The translations under genes were made by a program, and so were the position numbers. The notes below the pieces were generated by a model. That model worked only from the letters and a program-made list of their open reading frames with translations, did no database searches and was not told where the DNA came from. Below are positions 44,299 to 53,351 of a stretch of DNA of 64,000 bases, piece after piece. How positions within the stretch are numbered: the first letter of the stretch is position 1; every line of letters starts with the position of its first letter. The DNA comes from Clostridium sp. AM22-11AC (GTDB lineage: Bacteria; Bacillota; Clostridia; Lachnospirales; Lachnospiraceae): positions 1 through 64,000 of the forward strand of contig NZ_QUCM01000010.1 in assembly GCF_003473545.1 (NCBI RefSeq), given 5' to 3'.

Positions 44299-46752
44299 AT
44301 GAAACGGCCCCTTGTGGTGATAACTGCAGGCTTTGTACTTGGAGAGGTGCTTGCCCTGTGTTTGCAGGAGGCTGTATACAGAATTTGTTTCTGGTTTGCA
44401 GGAGTGCTGTTTTTGACAGTGCTTGCTGCCAGGCGTTTTTTAAGCAGGAGTGTCATATACAGGACACTTCTGCTTATTTTTGTGTTTGTTTTTGGCGGGA
44501 TGACGGCAGGAAGTTTTTCAGGTGCCAGGTGCCGGGACCAGATGGAGCAGGAAGAAAAGAGGATTATCCAGGCTGGATTTGGGGATGTGGTACAGTTGGT
44601 TGGTCAGGTAGTGGATGTACGGGAAAAAAGTGAAAAACTGGAAATAATTGTAAACCAGGTAAAAGTGGGAAAGAGAGTGCGAAATATTGCTGACCCGGAT
44701 AACATCCGGTGGCTGTCACTTCAATACCCGGTGCAGCTTTCTGGAACCCCAGGTGATCTGGAAGGCTGGGAAGAGAAGCTTCTTCCTGGGAAACAGGTGA
44801 AAATGGCCTGTTCTTTCCGTCTCACAGAACCTGCTAAAAATCCGGGGGAATTTGATGCAAAGCTGTATTACCGGTCAAAGGGAGTGGTGTGTACCGGTTA
44901 CATAAAAGCTTTAAAAGAAAGCAGCGGGGCGGATCAGCCGTTTATGAGGCTTATTCTGTGGTTCAGACGATATTGCAGTCATGTTCTGGAAGAATACGGT
45001 GGGAAAGAAGACAGCAGTATTTATAAAGCAATGTTACTGGGTGATACCTCGTTTATGGAGAAGGATACCCTGGATCTGTACCGCAGCAGCGGGATCGCCC
45101 ACTTGCTGGCAGTCAGCGGGCAGCATTTGTCACTGATCGGTGGTGGAATGTATCTGCTTCTTAGAAAGACAGTGGGAGGTTTCCGTGCTTCCGGGATAAT
45201 AGGATGCGGTTTTGTGATCAGCTATGGCATATTTACCGGCTCATCCGGGTCTGCTATCCGTGCAGTCCTTATGATCTGCTGTCTGTGGCTGGCAGCAGAG
45301 CGGGGACGGACCTATGACAGTCTTTCTGCCTTAAGTTTTGCAGCGTTAGGTCTTCTGGGAAACAATCCCTATCTGATCTTTCACAGCGGTTTTCAGCTAT
45401 CGTTTTCAGCGGTCCTGGCTATTTCCGGACCGGGGCAGTGGATGATCCGGGAGTATAATATTGGAAAAAACTGGGAAAAGACAGTGGTGATCAGTTTATG
45501 GGTGCAGATTTTTCTTCTGCCTGTTATGGCATGGCATTATTACCAGTATCCTCTGTATGGGATGTTTTTGAATTTTCTGGTATTGCCGTTGGTGCCGGTT
45601 TTGATGATAGCGGGGATCATGATATTGCTTACAGGAGGATTTTTGCCTTTGGCAGCAGGGACAGCTGCTAAAGTGGGGCATGTGATATTGGGTTATTATA
45701 AATGGATCTGTGAAGGTTCCCTGAAACTGCCGGGGGCAGTAAGGATAATGGGGAGGCCCGGTCCGGGACAGATCCTGGGGTATATTGTGTTGTGGGGGAT
45801 AGCGGTGGCTTTATTGAGATGCCAGAGGTGGGGGCAGACCAGAAAGATCCTGAAAAAATATATAAATTTGATATTTGCAGTTGCAACTCTGCTCACAGCA
45901 GTATTGTTTAGTTTCGCTATTCTTTCTCCACACCCGGTCCGTGGTTTTGAACTTCTCTGCCTTGATGTAGGTCAGGGGGATGGTTTTTTGCTTAGGTCAG
46001 GAACAACCAACATCCTTATAGACAGCGGAAGTTCTGACCAGAAAAAACTGGGAAGCAGGACTCTTGAACCCTGCCTTAAGTCTAAAGGGATCTCCCGTTT
46101 AGATATAGCAGTCGTAAGTCATGGGGACAGTGACCATATAAGTGGTCTTTTGTATTTATTAGAGCAGAAAATGCCCATAGATTTATTAATATTGCCTGGT
46201 GGGGGAAAAGGGGGAGAGATCTACGGTCAATTGGAACAGCTGCAGACAGAAGCAGGGGGAAAAACATATTACATGCACCAGGGAGATAAGATAAAGGCCG
46301 GAGAAATGGAATTTACCTGTATTTTTGAGAAGGAGACAGAAGAAGAACGTAACGCCCATTCCCTGGTTTTATGCTCCCACTATAAAGATCTGCATATTTT
46401 ATTTACCGGTGATATGGGAATATCAGAAGAGACAGAACTTTTAGATCTGGCAGAAGAAAATGGCAGCATCCAGCAGGAACATTTGGAACATGTACAGATC
46501 CTGAAAACGGCCCACCACGGTTCCAAAGGATCTTCCAGTCCTGCCTTTTTGGAAGCAATGCCTTTAAAAGCTGCTTTTATTTCCTACGGTAAAGACAATT
46601 CCTATGGACATCCATCCGGGCAGGTCACGGAGGAGATGAAGAAACAAAACATTTCCCTTTATGAAACCGGCGGAAAGGGGGCATGGACATTAGAAAGTAA
46701 AGCGAGAAACGTTATTATAAAAAGAACCGTGAAAAGCAGGGGAGAAAATTAA
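44299..46752 (+). CDS. comEC: DNA internalization protein ComEC/Rec2
   Basis: 817 aa. Order: a DUF4131-like N-terminus (about 1-200), the competence membrane domain with HLLAVSGQHLSLI and GSSGSAIRAVLMI, and a C-terminal metallo-beta-lactamase-like domain with LDVGQGDGFLL and VVSHGDSDHISGL (about 605). It would form the channel for single-stranded DNA uptake. No comEA/comEB is nearby. Present in many Clostridia of unproven competence. ATG 44299 follows AGGAGA. Confidence 0.9.
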   Translation: MKRPLVVITAGFVLGEVLALCLQEAVYRICFWFAGVLFLTVLAARRFLSRSVIYRTLLLIFVFVFGGMTAGSFSGARCRDQMEQEEKRIIQAGFGDVVQLVGQVVDVREKSEKLEIIVNQVKVGKRVRNIADPDNIRWLSLQYPVQLSGTPGDLEGWEEKLLPGKQVKMACSFRLTEPAKNPGEFDAKLYYRSKGVVCTGYIKALKESSGADQPFMRLILWFRRYCSHVLEEYGGKEDSSIYKAMLLGDTSFMEKDTLDLYRSSGIAHLLAVSGQHLSLIGGGMYLLLRKTVGGFRASGIIGCGFVISYGIFTGSSGSAIRAVLMICCLWLAAERGRTYDSLSALSFAALGLLGNNPYLIFHSGFQLSFSAVLAISGPGQWMIREYNIGKNWEKTVVISLWVQIFLLPVMAWHYYQYPLYGMFLNFLVLPLVPVLMIAGIMILLTGGFLPLAAGTAAKVGHVILGYYKWICEGSLKLPGAVRIMGRPGPGQILGYIVLWGIAVALLRCQRWGQTRKILKKYINLIFAVATLLTAVLFSFAILSPHPVRGFELLCLDVGQGDGFLLRSGTTNILIDSGSSDQKKLGSRTLEPCLKSKGISRLDIAVVSHGDSDHISGLLYLLEQKMPIDLLILPGGGKGGEIYGQLEQLQTEAGGKTYYMHQGDKIKAGEMEFTCIFEKETEEERNAHSLVLCSHYKDLHILFTGDMGISEETELLDLAEENGSIQQEHLEHVQILKTAHHGSKGSSSPAFLEAMPLKAAFISYGKDNSYGHPSGQVTEEMKKQNISLYETGGKGAWTLESKARNVIIKRTVKSRGEN

Positions 46753-46847
46753 AATAAAAGGTTTTCAAGTAAGAAAAGAAGTGGTATTGTTATTAACAAA
46801 ATTTGCAGCCCCATATGCCAGGGACTTGAATACAGGAGGCCAGAATA

Positions 46848-47456
46848 ATGAGTGAGAAAAATGAAAATGTAAAGATCCAGGTGGCATCAGTGGAAGATGC
46901 AGAGGAGCTGCTTGCAATTTATGCTCCTTATGTAGAAAAGACAGCGATCACTTTTGAGTATGAGGTTCCGTCCGTAGAAGAATTTAAAGGACGGATTGCC
47001 CATGTATTACAGCGTTTCCCATATCTGAAAGCAGTGGAAGATGGTAAGATCCTTGGATATGCTTATGTAAGTCCTTTTAAAGAGCGGGCTGCTTATGACT
47101 GGTCAGTGGAAACATCTATTTATGTAGATGAAAATGTGAAGCACAAAGGGGTTGGAAGAAAGCTTCATGAGGTCCTGGAAGCTGTCTTAAAAGAGCAGGG
47201 CATCCTGAATATGGAAGCCTGCATCGGTTATCCGGAAGTGGAAGACGAATACCTGGATAAAAACAGTGTCAATTTCCACGCACACATGGGATACCGCATG
47301 ATAGGCGAGTTCAAAAAATGTGGATACAAATTTGACCGCTGGTACAACATGGTATGGATGGAGTACATCATTGGCGAGCATCAGGCCCATATGACAGCAC
47401 CGGAAAGCTTCCCGCAGATCCGGGACAGACTGAAAGAAAAATATGGTTTAGAGTAG
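46848..47456 (+). CDS. GNAT acetyltransferase, phosphinothricin-acetyltransferase-like
   Basis: 202 aa. Acetyl-CoA motif region VDENVKHKGVGRKLHEVL (about 91-108), with the IYAPYVEKTAITFEYEVPS start seen in the phosphinothricin/methionine-sulfoximine acetyltransferase group. These acetylate amino groups of small molecules. The true substrate is unknown. AGGAGG precedes ATG 46848. It ends before a terminator. Confidence 0.8.
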   Translation: MSEKNENVKIQVASVEDAEELLAIYAPYVEKTAITFEYEVPSVEEFKGRIAHVLQRFPYLKAVEDGKILGYAYVSPFKERAAYDWSVETSIYVDENVKHKGVGRKLHEVLEAVLKEQGILNMEACIGYPEVEDEYLDKNSVNFHAHMGYRMIGEFKKCGYKFDRWYNMVWMEYIIGEHQAHMTAPESFPQIRDRLKEKYGLE

Positions 47457-47473
47457 AGTTGTAAATGCGTTGT

Positions 47474-47497
47474 AAGCGTCCTTCGGGGCGCTTTTGC
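47474..47497 (+). terminator. Terminator after the GNAT gene
   Basis: AAGCGTCC-TTCG-GGGCGCTT followed by TT; a UUCG tetraloop. Confidence 0.8.
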
Positions 47498-47529
47498 TTT
47501 GTCTGGGGAAATTTTATTTAAAGCAGTTT

Positions 47530-47558
47530 TTGGAAAAAAGAAGTGTTGTTGATACAAT
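47530..47558 (+). promoter_or_regulatory. Sigma-A promoter of the AAA+/ABC operon
   Basis: TTGGAA (47530-47535), a 17-nt spacer and TACAAT (47553-47558). Confidence 0.6.
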
Positions 47559-47627
47559 AAATCCGTGGTAAACTTGGAATGAGTTTTTTGAAAATGGTAG
47601 TAAATATTTAACTGCGAGGAGAAAAAA

Positions 47628-49118
47628 ATGCCAGTTTTTGATTTTAATGATGAACCGAAAGAAGAAAAGAAAGCACCGGAATGCACCTACACTGTGATCC
47701 GTTCCAATGAAACAACCGCTTCTCCAGAACATCCGATCCTGGTTCTGGACAACAGTAATAGAAAATGGGAGCACCATTCCTGGGGTGTATTTACAAATCC
47801 CATCCGTAAAACAGCTTTTGAATTTCAGGTAGAAGGCGGCGGCACTGTCAGTGCTGACATCTTAAAAGTAGATGCCCGCTTTGTAAGCCTGCTTAAATGG
47901 CTGGGCGAGAGCCATATCAATGTACGCCTTTCCGGCTCCAATGAGGCGGACGGGTATGCTGTATACAAGATCCGTGAGATCGCCTTTGGCGGCGGCACCA
48001 AGCTTTCCGCAGAGGACGGCTTTTTACAGTACATGATCGAGCGCCTTCAGGCCAGCAGTGCGCCTGCAGAGGAGATCCGGGAAGAGGATGCAGATGAAGA
48101 CGGCGATGATATGAAGCTGACCAGTTTACAGAGTATTACCGACTTTATGACCTGCGCGGGAAGGACCCTTCCTGACAATATCCGTCTTTGGGCAAGAAGA
48201 AACCTGGCAGTTGCCAATTCCCATGAGGTTTCACCGGAAGAACGCCGTCACGCACAGAGAGCTTTATCCATTATGATGAACATCCAGTGGAAGAGCAATT
48301 ATTTTGAGGCCATTGACCCAGACGAGGCAAGACGGATCCTGGATGAAGAATTATACGGAATGGAACGTGTAAAACAGCGTATCATCGAGACCATTATCCA
48401 GATCAACCGTACTCATACACTGCCTGCTTACGGTATCCTTTTGATCGGACCTGCAGGAACCGGAAAGTCCCAGATCGCCTATGCAGTAGCAAGGATCCTG
48501 AAGCTGCCGTGGACTACTCTGGATATGAGTTCTATTAATGATCCGGAACAGCTGACAGGAAGCTCCCGTGTATATGCAAACGCAAAACCAGGTATCATCA
48601 TGGAGGCATTTTCCCTGTCCGGTCAGTCCAATCTTGTATTTATTATCAATGAGTTAGATAAGGCTGCTTCCGGCAAAGGAAACGGAAATCCGGCAGATGT
48701 GCTTTTAACATTGCTTGACAATCTTGGATTTACAGATAACTACATGGAGTGTATGGTTCCTACTGCAGGTGTATATCCGATCGCAACAGCCAATGACCGT
48801 TCTCTTATCAGCGCTCCGTTAATGTCACGTTTTGCAGTGATCGATATTCCGGATTATACAGAAGATGAAAAGAAGATCATTTTCACAAAATTTGCCCTTC
48901 CAAAGATATTAAAGAGAATGAGCATGAAGGAAGATGAATGTGTGATCCTTCCGGAAGCTTTAGATGAGGTAGTCCGCCACTATTCTGATACTACCGGTAT
49001 CCGTGATCTGGAGCAGGCAGCAGAGCACATTGCAGCCAATGCCCTGTATCAGATCGAAGTAAATCATGTGGATCAGGTTGTATTTGACGCAAAAATGGTT
49101 CGGGAACTGTTAGGTTAA
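47628..49118 (+). CDS. Lon-like AAA+ ATPase without protease domain
   Basis: 496 aa. The N-terminus (about 1-150) resembles no family I know and ends in an acidic linker (about 148-163). Residues 235-480 match the Lon ATPase module: LDEELYGMERVKQRI, Walker A GPAGTGKS (274-281), PADVLLTLLDN, TANDRSLISAPLMSRF, YTEDEKKIIF and sensor-2 TGIRDLEQ. The Walker B is FIINELDK, with asparagine 341 where Lon has aspartate; the following glutamate is kept. The protein ends without the Ser-Lys protease domain. It is 12 nt upstream of an ABC importer. The function is not known. Confidence 0.8.
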   Translation: MPVFDFNDEPKEEKKAPECTYTVIRSNETTASPEHPILVLDNSNRKWEHHSWGVFTNPIRKTAFEFQVEGGGTVSADILKVDARFVSLLKWLGESHINVRLSGSNEADGYAVYKIREIAFGGGTKLSAEDGFLQYMIERLQASSAPAEEIREEDADEDGDDMKLTSLQSITDFMTCAGRTLPDNIRLWARRNLAVANSHEVSPEERRHAQRALSIMMNIQWKSNYFEAIDPDEARRILDEELYGMERVKQRIIETIIQINRTHTLPAYGILLIGPAGTGKSQIAYAVARILKLPWTTLDMSSINDPEQLTGSSRVYANAKPGIIMEAFSLSGQSNLVFIINELDKAASGKGNGNPADVLLTLLDNLGFTDNYMECMVPTAGVYPIATANDRSLISAPLMSRFAVIDIPDYTEDEKKIIFTKFALPKILKRMSMKEDECVILPEALDEVVRHYSDTTGIRDLEQAAEHIAANALYQIEVNHVDQVVFDAKMVRELLG

Positions 49119-49130
49119 GGGACAACTCAC

Positions 49131-49889
49131 ATGAAACATGTAAAAGATAAAATGATACCGGCAGTGCTTATTCTGGTGCTGCTGGTGATCTGGGAGGCAG
49201 CAGTGGACCTGCTGCACATCCCTTTATATGTACTTCCATCACCTCTGGAAGTGGTAAAAGCCCTGTTCACAGAAGGAACAGAGCTTTTTAGCCATGGCCT
49301 GACTACAGTAGGAGAGGGACTTTTGGGAATTTTGATCGCGTCAGCTTTGTCACTGGTGCTTGGAATTTCCATGGACTGGTTCCCGGCTGTGCGAAAGGGA
49401 CTCTATCCTATTCTGGTAGTGACCCAGACGGTTCCCATGATCGTTATGGCTCCGATCCTGATCATTTATATGGGATTTGGAATGGCACCGAAGATCCTTA
49501 CGGTAGTTCTTATGTGTTTCTTTCCAGTGGCAGTCAGTTTTGCAGACGGACTGCAGCGGGTAGACGAAGAATATGTACATCTGGTGCGCTCCTATGGGGC
49601 AGATCGGTGGAAAGCTTATTGCCTGGTAAAGATACCGGCAGCGCTGCCGGAACTGTTTTCCGGACTGAAAGTGGCAGCGACCTACAGCATCAGCGGTGCT
49701 GTAGTAGGAGAGTGGCTTGGTTCCCAGAAGGGACTTGGCTATTACCTGTTAAGGGTAAAGAACAGCTATATGCTGGATAAGGTGTTTGCCTGCGTGGTGG
49801 TCATTATCCTGTTAAGTCTGGCTATGAACGGGCTGATCCGGGTGATCGCTAAGGTGTCTATGCCTTATGAGAGAAATAAGAGATCGTGA
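49131..49889 (+). CDS. ABC transporter permease (ThiX/SsuC type)
   Basis: 252 aa, six membrane helices, EAA motif VHLVRSYGADRWKAYCLVKIP (split VHLVRSYGAD and RWKAYCLVKIP, about 145-165). Permeases of this type serve nitrate/sulfonate/taurine and hydroxymethylpyrimidine importers. It has only CACATG before the start codon with a weak GGGAC site. The matching binding protein and ATPase follow. Confidence 0.88.
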   Translation: MKHVKDKMIPAVLILVLLVIWEAAVDLLHIPLYVLPSPLEVVKALFTEGTELFSHGLTTVGEGLLGILIASALSLVLGISMDWFPAVRKGLYPILVVTQTVPMIVMAPILIIYMGFGMAPKILTVVLMCFFPVAVSFADGLQRVDEEYVHLVRSYGADRWKAYCLVKIPAALPELFSGLKVAATYSISGAVVGEWLGSQKGLGYYLLRVKNSYMLDKVFACVVVIILLSLAMNGLIRVIAKVSMPYERNKRS

Positions 49890-49969
49890 GTTTCCCGCCG
49901 CAGGCGGGGAGCAGGTGTACCATTTCCTGCAATCAACAGAGAAACAGACAGAAAATGAGAGGAAATATT

Positions 49970-51040
49970 ATGAAAAAATCTTGGAAAAAAGCCAGTGCTA
50001 TTTTTATGGCAGCAGCTCTTGCAGCCGGACTTGCAGGCTGCGGCGCGTCTAACAATAACAATACAGCTACAACAGCTGCAGGCAAAAGCGCAGCAGAAAG
50101 CAAAGTAAATGGTGAAAACAGCCCAGAGGCAGATAGCAAAAAAACAGATGTGACTGTTATCTTAGATTATGTTGCAAACACCAACCACACCGGTATGTAT
50201 GTGGCTCTGGACAAAGGCTATTATGAGGAAGCTGGACTTAATGTAAACATTGTAGAGCCGACAGAAGGCGCTACTGCCACACTGGTTGCAGTAGGAAAAG
50301 GTGATTTTGGCATCAGTTATCAGGAAGATGTAACCGTTGCCTTAGCGTCCAAAGACGCCCTTCCGATCAAGGCCATCGCAGCCATCATCCAGCACAATAC
50401 CTCCGGTTTTGTAACTTATGCAGACAAGGATATCCACTCTCCAAAGGATTTTGAGGGAAAGACCTATGCAGGCTGGGGCGGACCTGGTGAAGAGGCTGTT
50501 TTAAAAGCTGTTATGACACAGGCAGGTGCGGATCCTTCCAAACTGAACCGTATTATCTCTGACGGTTCCGGTTTTGAAGCACTGAAAGACAAAGTAGATA
50601 TTGAGTGGTTTTTTGAAGGCTGGGATAATGTAAAGTGCAAGCTGAATGATTTCCCGATCAACTACATGGAGCTGCGCCAGTTAGATGAGCGTCTGGATTA
50701 CTATACTCCGGTGATCATTGCAAATAATGATACGTTAGAAAACCGCCCGGAACTGGTAAAAAGCTTCCTGGCAGCAACAGAAAAAGGCTATAAATATGCC
50801 ATTGAAAACCCGGACGAAAGTGCCCAGATCCTTCACAAATATGCCCCGGACTATTCTATGGATCTGTTAAAAACATCCCAGGAATATCTGGCTGGAAAGT
50901 ATATGGAAGATACCGACCGCTGGGGTGAGATGAAGGACAGCGTATGGGATAACTATACGGACTTTATGACAGAATACGGCGTCATTGACCATGCCATTCC
51001 TGCTGCAGACTGCTATACCAACGAATTTCTTCCAGAATAA
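49970..51040 (+). CDS. ABC substrate-binding lipoprotein, NMT1/THI5-like (ThiY type)
   Basis: 356 aa from ATG 49970 (GAGAGGA upstream), with a lipoprotein signal ending LAAGLAGCGAS. The mature part has the NMT1/THI5 pattern: VTVILDYVANTNHTGMYVALDKGYYEEAGL (split VTVILDYVANTN and HTGMYVALDKGYYEEAGL), IVEPTEGATA, and YQEDVTVALAS. Such proteins bind thiamine pyrimidine precursors (HMP, formylaminopyrimidine) or related ligands. The ligand here is inferred from family. No thiamine-pyrophosphate riboswitch was seen. Confidence 0.85.
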   Translation: MKKSWKKASAIFMAAALAAGLAGCGASNNNNTATTAAGKSAAESKVNGENSPEADSKKTDVTVILDYVANTNHTGMYVALDKGYYEEAGLNVNIVEPTEGATATLVAVGKGDFGISYQEDVTVALASKDALPIKAIAAIIQHNTSGFVTYADKDIHSPKDFEGKTYAGWGGPGEEAVLKAVMTQAGADPSKLNRIISDGSGFEALKDKVDIEWFFEGWDNVKCKLNDFPINYMELRQLDERLDYYTPVIIANNDTLENRPELVKSFLAATEKGYKYAIENPDESAQILHKYAPDYSMDLLKTSQEYLAGKYMEDTDRWGEMKDSVWDNYTDFMTEYGVIDHAIPAADCYTNEFLPE

Positions 51041-51087
51041 AAGCGTATTACTTATAAAAGAGTATCACTTATAAAGGAGTGCCACTT

Positions 51088-51834
51088 ATGACAAAAAAGC
51101 TGGAGGTCTCAGACCTTGTATTTGACTATGAAAACCGGAAAATACTGAACCACCTGGATTTTTCTGTAAATGAAGGGGAGTTTGTCAGTATCCTGGGACC
51201 TTCCGGCTGCGGTAAATCCACTCTTTTAAAGCTGCTTACCGGAGTTTTAAAGGCAGAGAAAGGTCATATTTTAGTGGACGGACAGGAGATAAAAGGCGTT
51301 ACAGAGCATTTTGCCTATATGCCACAGAATGACCTTTTATTCCCCTGGAAGACCATTTTAGAAAATGTGTGCCTTTATGGCCGGATCCATGGAAGCGCTG
51401 ATGGGATGAAGGAACAGGCAATAAAGCAGATGGAAGCCTTTGGTTTAAAGGGTTATGAAGATGAATATCCATCTTCCTTATCCGGCGGAATGCGCCAGAG
51501 AGCAGCATTTTTACGTACCCTTTTGTGCCATGCGGATATCCTGCTTTTAGATGAGCCTTTTGGCGCTTTGGATGTGATCACCAGAGGAGAGATGCAGGAC
51601 TGGCTTTTAAGTGTGCGAAAACAGATGAACCGTACAGTTCTTCTTGTGACCCACGATATGGATGAGGCCATCTATCTTTCCGACCGTATTCTGGTACTGG
51701 ATGCGAAAAAAGGCAAGGTACGGCAGGAATTTACAGTAAAAGAAGAAAAACGAAACAGGGAGTGGCTGTATGAACAGGGCGCTCTGCGCAGGGAGATCTA
51801 TAAAGAGATCATGGAAGGTAAGGTAAATGTATGA
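51088..51834 (+). CDS. ABC transporter ATPase (ThiZ/SsuB type)
   Basis: 248 aa from ATG 51088 with AAAGGAG upstream. Walker A GPSGCGKST (about 37-45), Q-loop MPQNDLLFPW, signature LSGGMRQRAAF (about 136-146) and Walker B ILLLDEPFGALD. Cytosolic power unit for the two preceding genes. Its end overlaps the TatD gene by 4 nt. Confidence 0.9.
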   Translation: MTKKLEVSDLVFDYENRKILNHLDFSVNEGEFVSILGPSGCGKSTLLKLLTGVLKAEKGHILVDGQEIKGVTEHFAYMPQNDLLFPWKTILENVCLYGRIHGSADGMKEQAIKQMEAFGLKGYEDEYPSSLSGGMRQRAAFLRTLLCHADILLLDEPFGALDVITRGEMQDWLLSVRKQMNRTVLLVTHDMDEAIYLSDRILVLDAKKGKVRQEFTVKEEKRNREWLYEQGALRREIYKEIMEGKVNV

Positions 51835-52640
51835 TACAGCTTACAGATGCCCATGCACATATAAAGAATGAAAAACAGGCCATGGAACGGATAACCTTAG
51901 GGATCCCTACCATGGCCTGTGCCGGTACACCGGGAGAAATGCAAGAACTGGAAAAATTTGGAAGGCTGCAGGGAGCAGAAAAGATCCTGATCCCTGCCTG
52001 CGGCCTTCATCCATGGTACAGTGACAAATGGGAACCGGAAGAGATGTTTTCCTTAATGGAAAAAGTGCCTGTAATAGGCGAGATCGGAATGGACAGTGTG
52101 TGGTGTGATGTGCCACTTGACCGGCAGAGGAAGGCTTTGGAAAAACAGCTGCAGTTTGCCTGTGAGATCAAAAAGCCGGTAGTCCTTCACACCAAAGGCC
52201 AGGAAAAGGAGATCGCCCGTATCATATCCCATTATCCAAACACCTATCTGGTCCACTGGTTTTCCGGGGATACAGGTCTTGAAGATTATTTAAAACTGGA
52301 CTGCTATTTTTCCATTGGACCGGATGTTTTGTGGAACCCGGCAGTACAGAAGGTGGCAGAGCAGATGCCGGAAAACAGGATCCTTATAGAAACAGATGGA
52401 ATGGAGGCTGTGGACTGGGCTTATGAAGAAGGAAAGAAACAGGGATTTCTTAAAGAGAAAAAAGAAAACCTGACGCCGGAAACTTCTCTGTTTGAGACCC
52501 TGAAAACAACGGCAGGACTTAGAAACTGTGAACCGGAAGCGCTGGCAGAGGCGGTGTACGCCAATTTTTATCGTTTTATATCCGTTCATATGGTCGTATG
52601 GCGCAGTGATAAATTACTAAAAACTGGACTGGTTAATTAA
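51831..52640 (+). CDS. TatD family metal-dependent hydrolase
   Basis: 269 aa. TatD features: the DAHAH start (about 6-10), IPACGLHPWY (about 58-67), VIGEIGMD (about 81), KPVVLHTKGQ (about 118) and ILIETDGMEAV (about 190). These are DNases/amidohydrolases of the TIM-barrel metal type. Diverged from the canonical length, it is coupled to the ABC ATPase gene, so it may act on the imported compound. That is inference. Confidence 0.8.
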   Translation: MIQLTDAHAHIKNEKQAMERITLGIPTMACAGTPGEMQELEKFGRLQGAEKILIPACGLHPWYSDKWEPEEMFSLMEKVPVIGEIGMDSVWCDVPLDRQRKALEKQLQFACEIKKPVVLHTKGQEKEIARIISHYPNTYLVHWFSGDTGLEDYLKLDCYFSIGPDVLWNPAVQKVAEQMPENRILIETDGMEAVDWAYEEGKKQGFLKEKKENLTPETSLFETLKTTAGLRNCEPEALAEAVYANFYRFISVHMVVWRSDKLLKTGLVN

Positions 52641-52718
52641 TTGAAAACTGGATGTTTGAAAAAAACCAATTATCATTTATCCTTGTGTTAAGCTAATAAA
52701 GCAAATACAAAAAGAAAG

Positions 52719-52757
52719 CCTGATGCTATTCTCCCTGGGCCCCGAGAACCCGTCAGG
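52719..52757 (+). other. Leader hairpin before the ECF S-component gene
   Basis: CCTGA (52719-52723) pairs with TCAGG (52753-52757), and TTCTC (52729-52733) with GAGAA (52744-52748), around a CCTGGGCCCC loop. It lies 15 nt before the ATG and just before AGAGGA. It could be a small ligand- or protein-binding leader; I cannot place it in a riboswitch class. Confidence 0.4.
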
Positions 52758-52771
52758 AAGAGAGGAAAAGG

Positions 52772-53320
52772 ATGATGAGTATGAACACAAAACAGGCAGC
52801 TGCGGCTGCAAAAAGCGGATACAGCACAAAAGAACTTGTTTTAGACGCAATGTTTATTGCACTGACCTATGTATTTACAGCATTTGTAAATGTTAGACTG
52901 CCTATCGCTGCCAATGGTGGACTGATCCATTTGGGAAATGTGCCTTTATTTATCTGTGCCATTCTGTTGGGCAAGCGCACCGGTATGTTAGCAGGCGCTT
53001 TCGGTATGGGACTGTTTGATCTGTTATCCGGCTGGACTGCATGGGCACCATTTACATTTGTGATCGTAGGTGCTATGGGTTATGTAGTTGGTGCTATGAC
53101 AGAAGGACACCGCAGCACAGCAAGAGATGCGGCAGCGATCGCTGTAGCCTGTGTGATCAAAGTAGTTGGTTACTATATTGCAGAAGTGATCCTGTATCAC
53201 AACCTGTTTGCTCCGGTTGCTTCTATTCCTGGAAACCTGGTGCAGATCGGTACAGCAGCTGTGATCGTTCTGATCTGTGTAGAGCAGCTTCGCAAGGTAC
53301 TTCGTCCTATTTTAAAATAA
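52772..53320 (+). CDS. ECF transporter S component
   Basis: 182 aa, about six membrane helices, pfam ECF S-component style (DAMFIALTYVFTAFVNVRLP start, HLGNVPLFICAILLG, AGAFGMGLFDLLSGW). S components bind a vitamin and dock on a shared energising module, here encoded elsewhere. The vitamin cannot be read from the sequence. The next gene resembles pyridoxamine-pyruvate aminotransferase, so a B6 vitamer is the best guess. GAGGA precedes tandem ATG codons at 52772 and 52775. Confidence 0.85.
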   Translation: MMSMNTKQAAAAAKSGYSTKELVLDAMFIALTYVFTAFVNVRLPIAANGGLIHLGNVPLFICAILLGKRTGMLAGAFGMGLFDLLSGWTAWAPFTFVIVGAMGYVVGAMTEGHRSTARDAAAIAVACVIKVVGYYIAEVILYHNLFAPVASIPGNLVQIGTAAVIVLICVEQLRKVLRPILK

Positions 53321-53351
53321 GACAGAAAAATAAGAGAAAGGAACCATTATC

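Noticed and set aside
49100..49140. Thiamine-pyrophosphate riboswitch before the ThiXYZ-like genes
   Set aside because: Only 12 nt separate the AAA+ gene from the permease, and no thi-box pattern was found there or before 47628.
52719..52757. PreQ1 riboswitch upstream of a QueT-like gene
   Set aside because: The hairpin lacks the small preQ1-I aptamer pattern, and the S component cannot be assigned to queuosine precursors.
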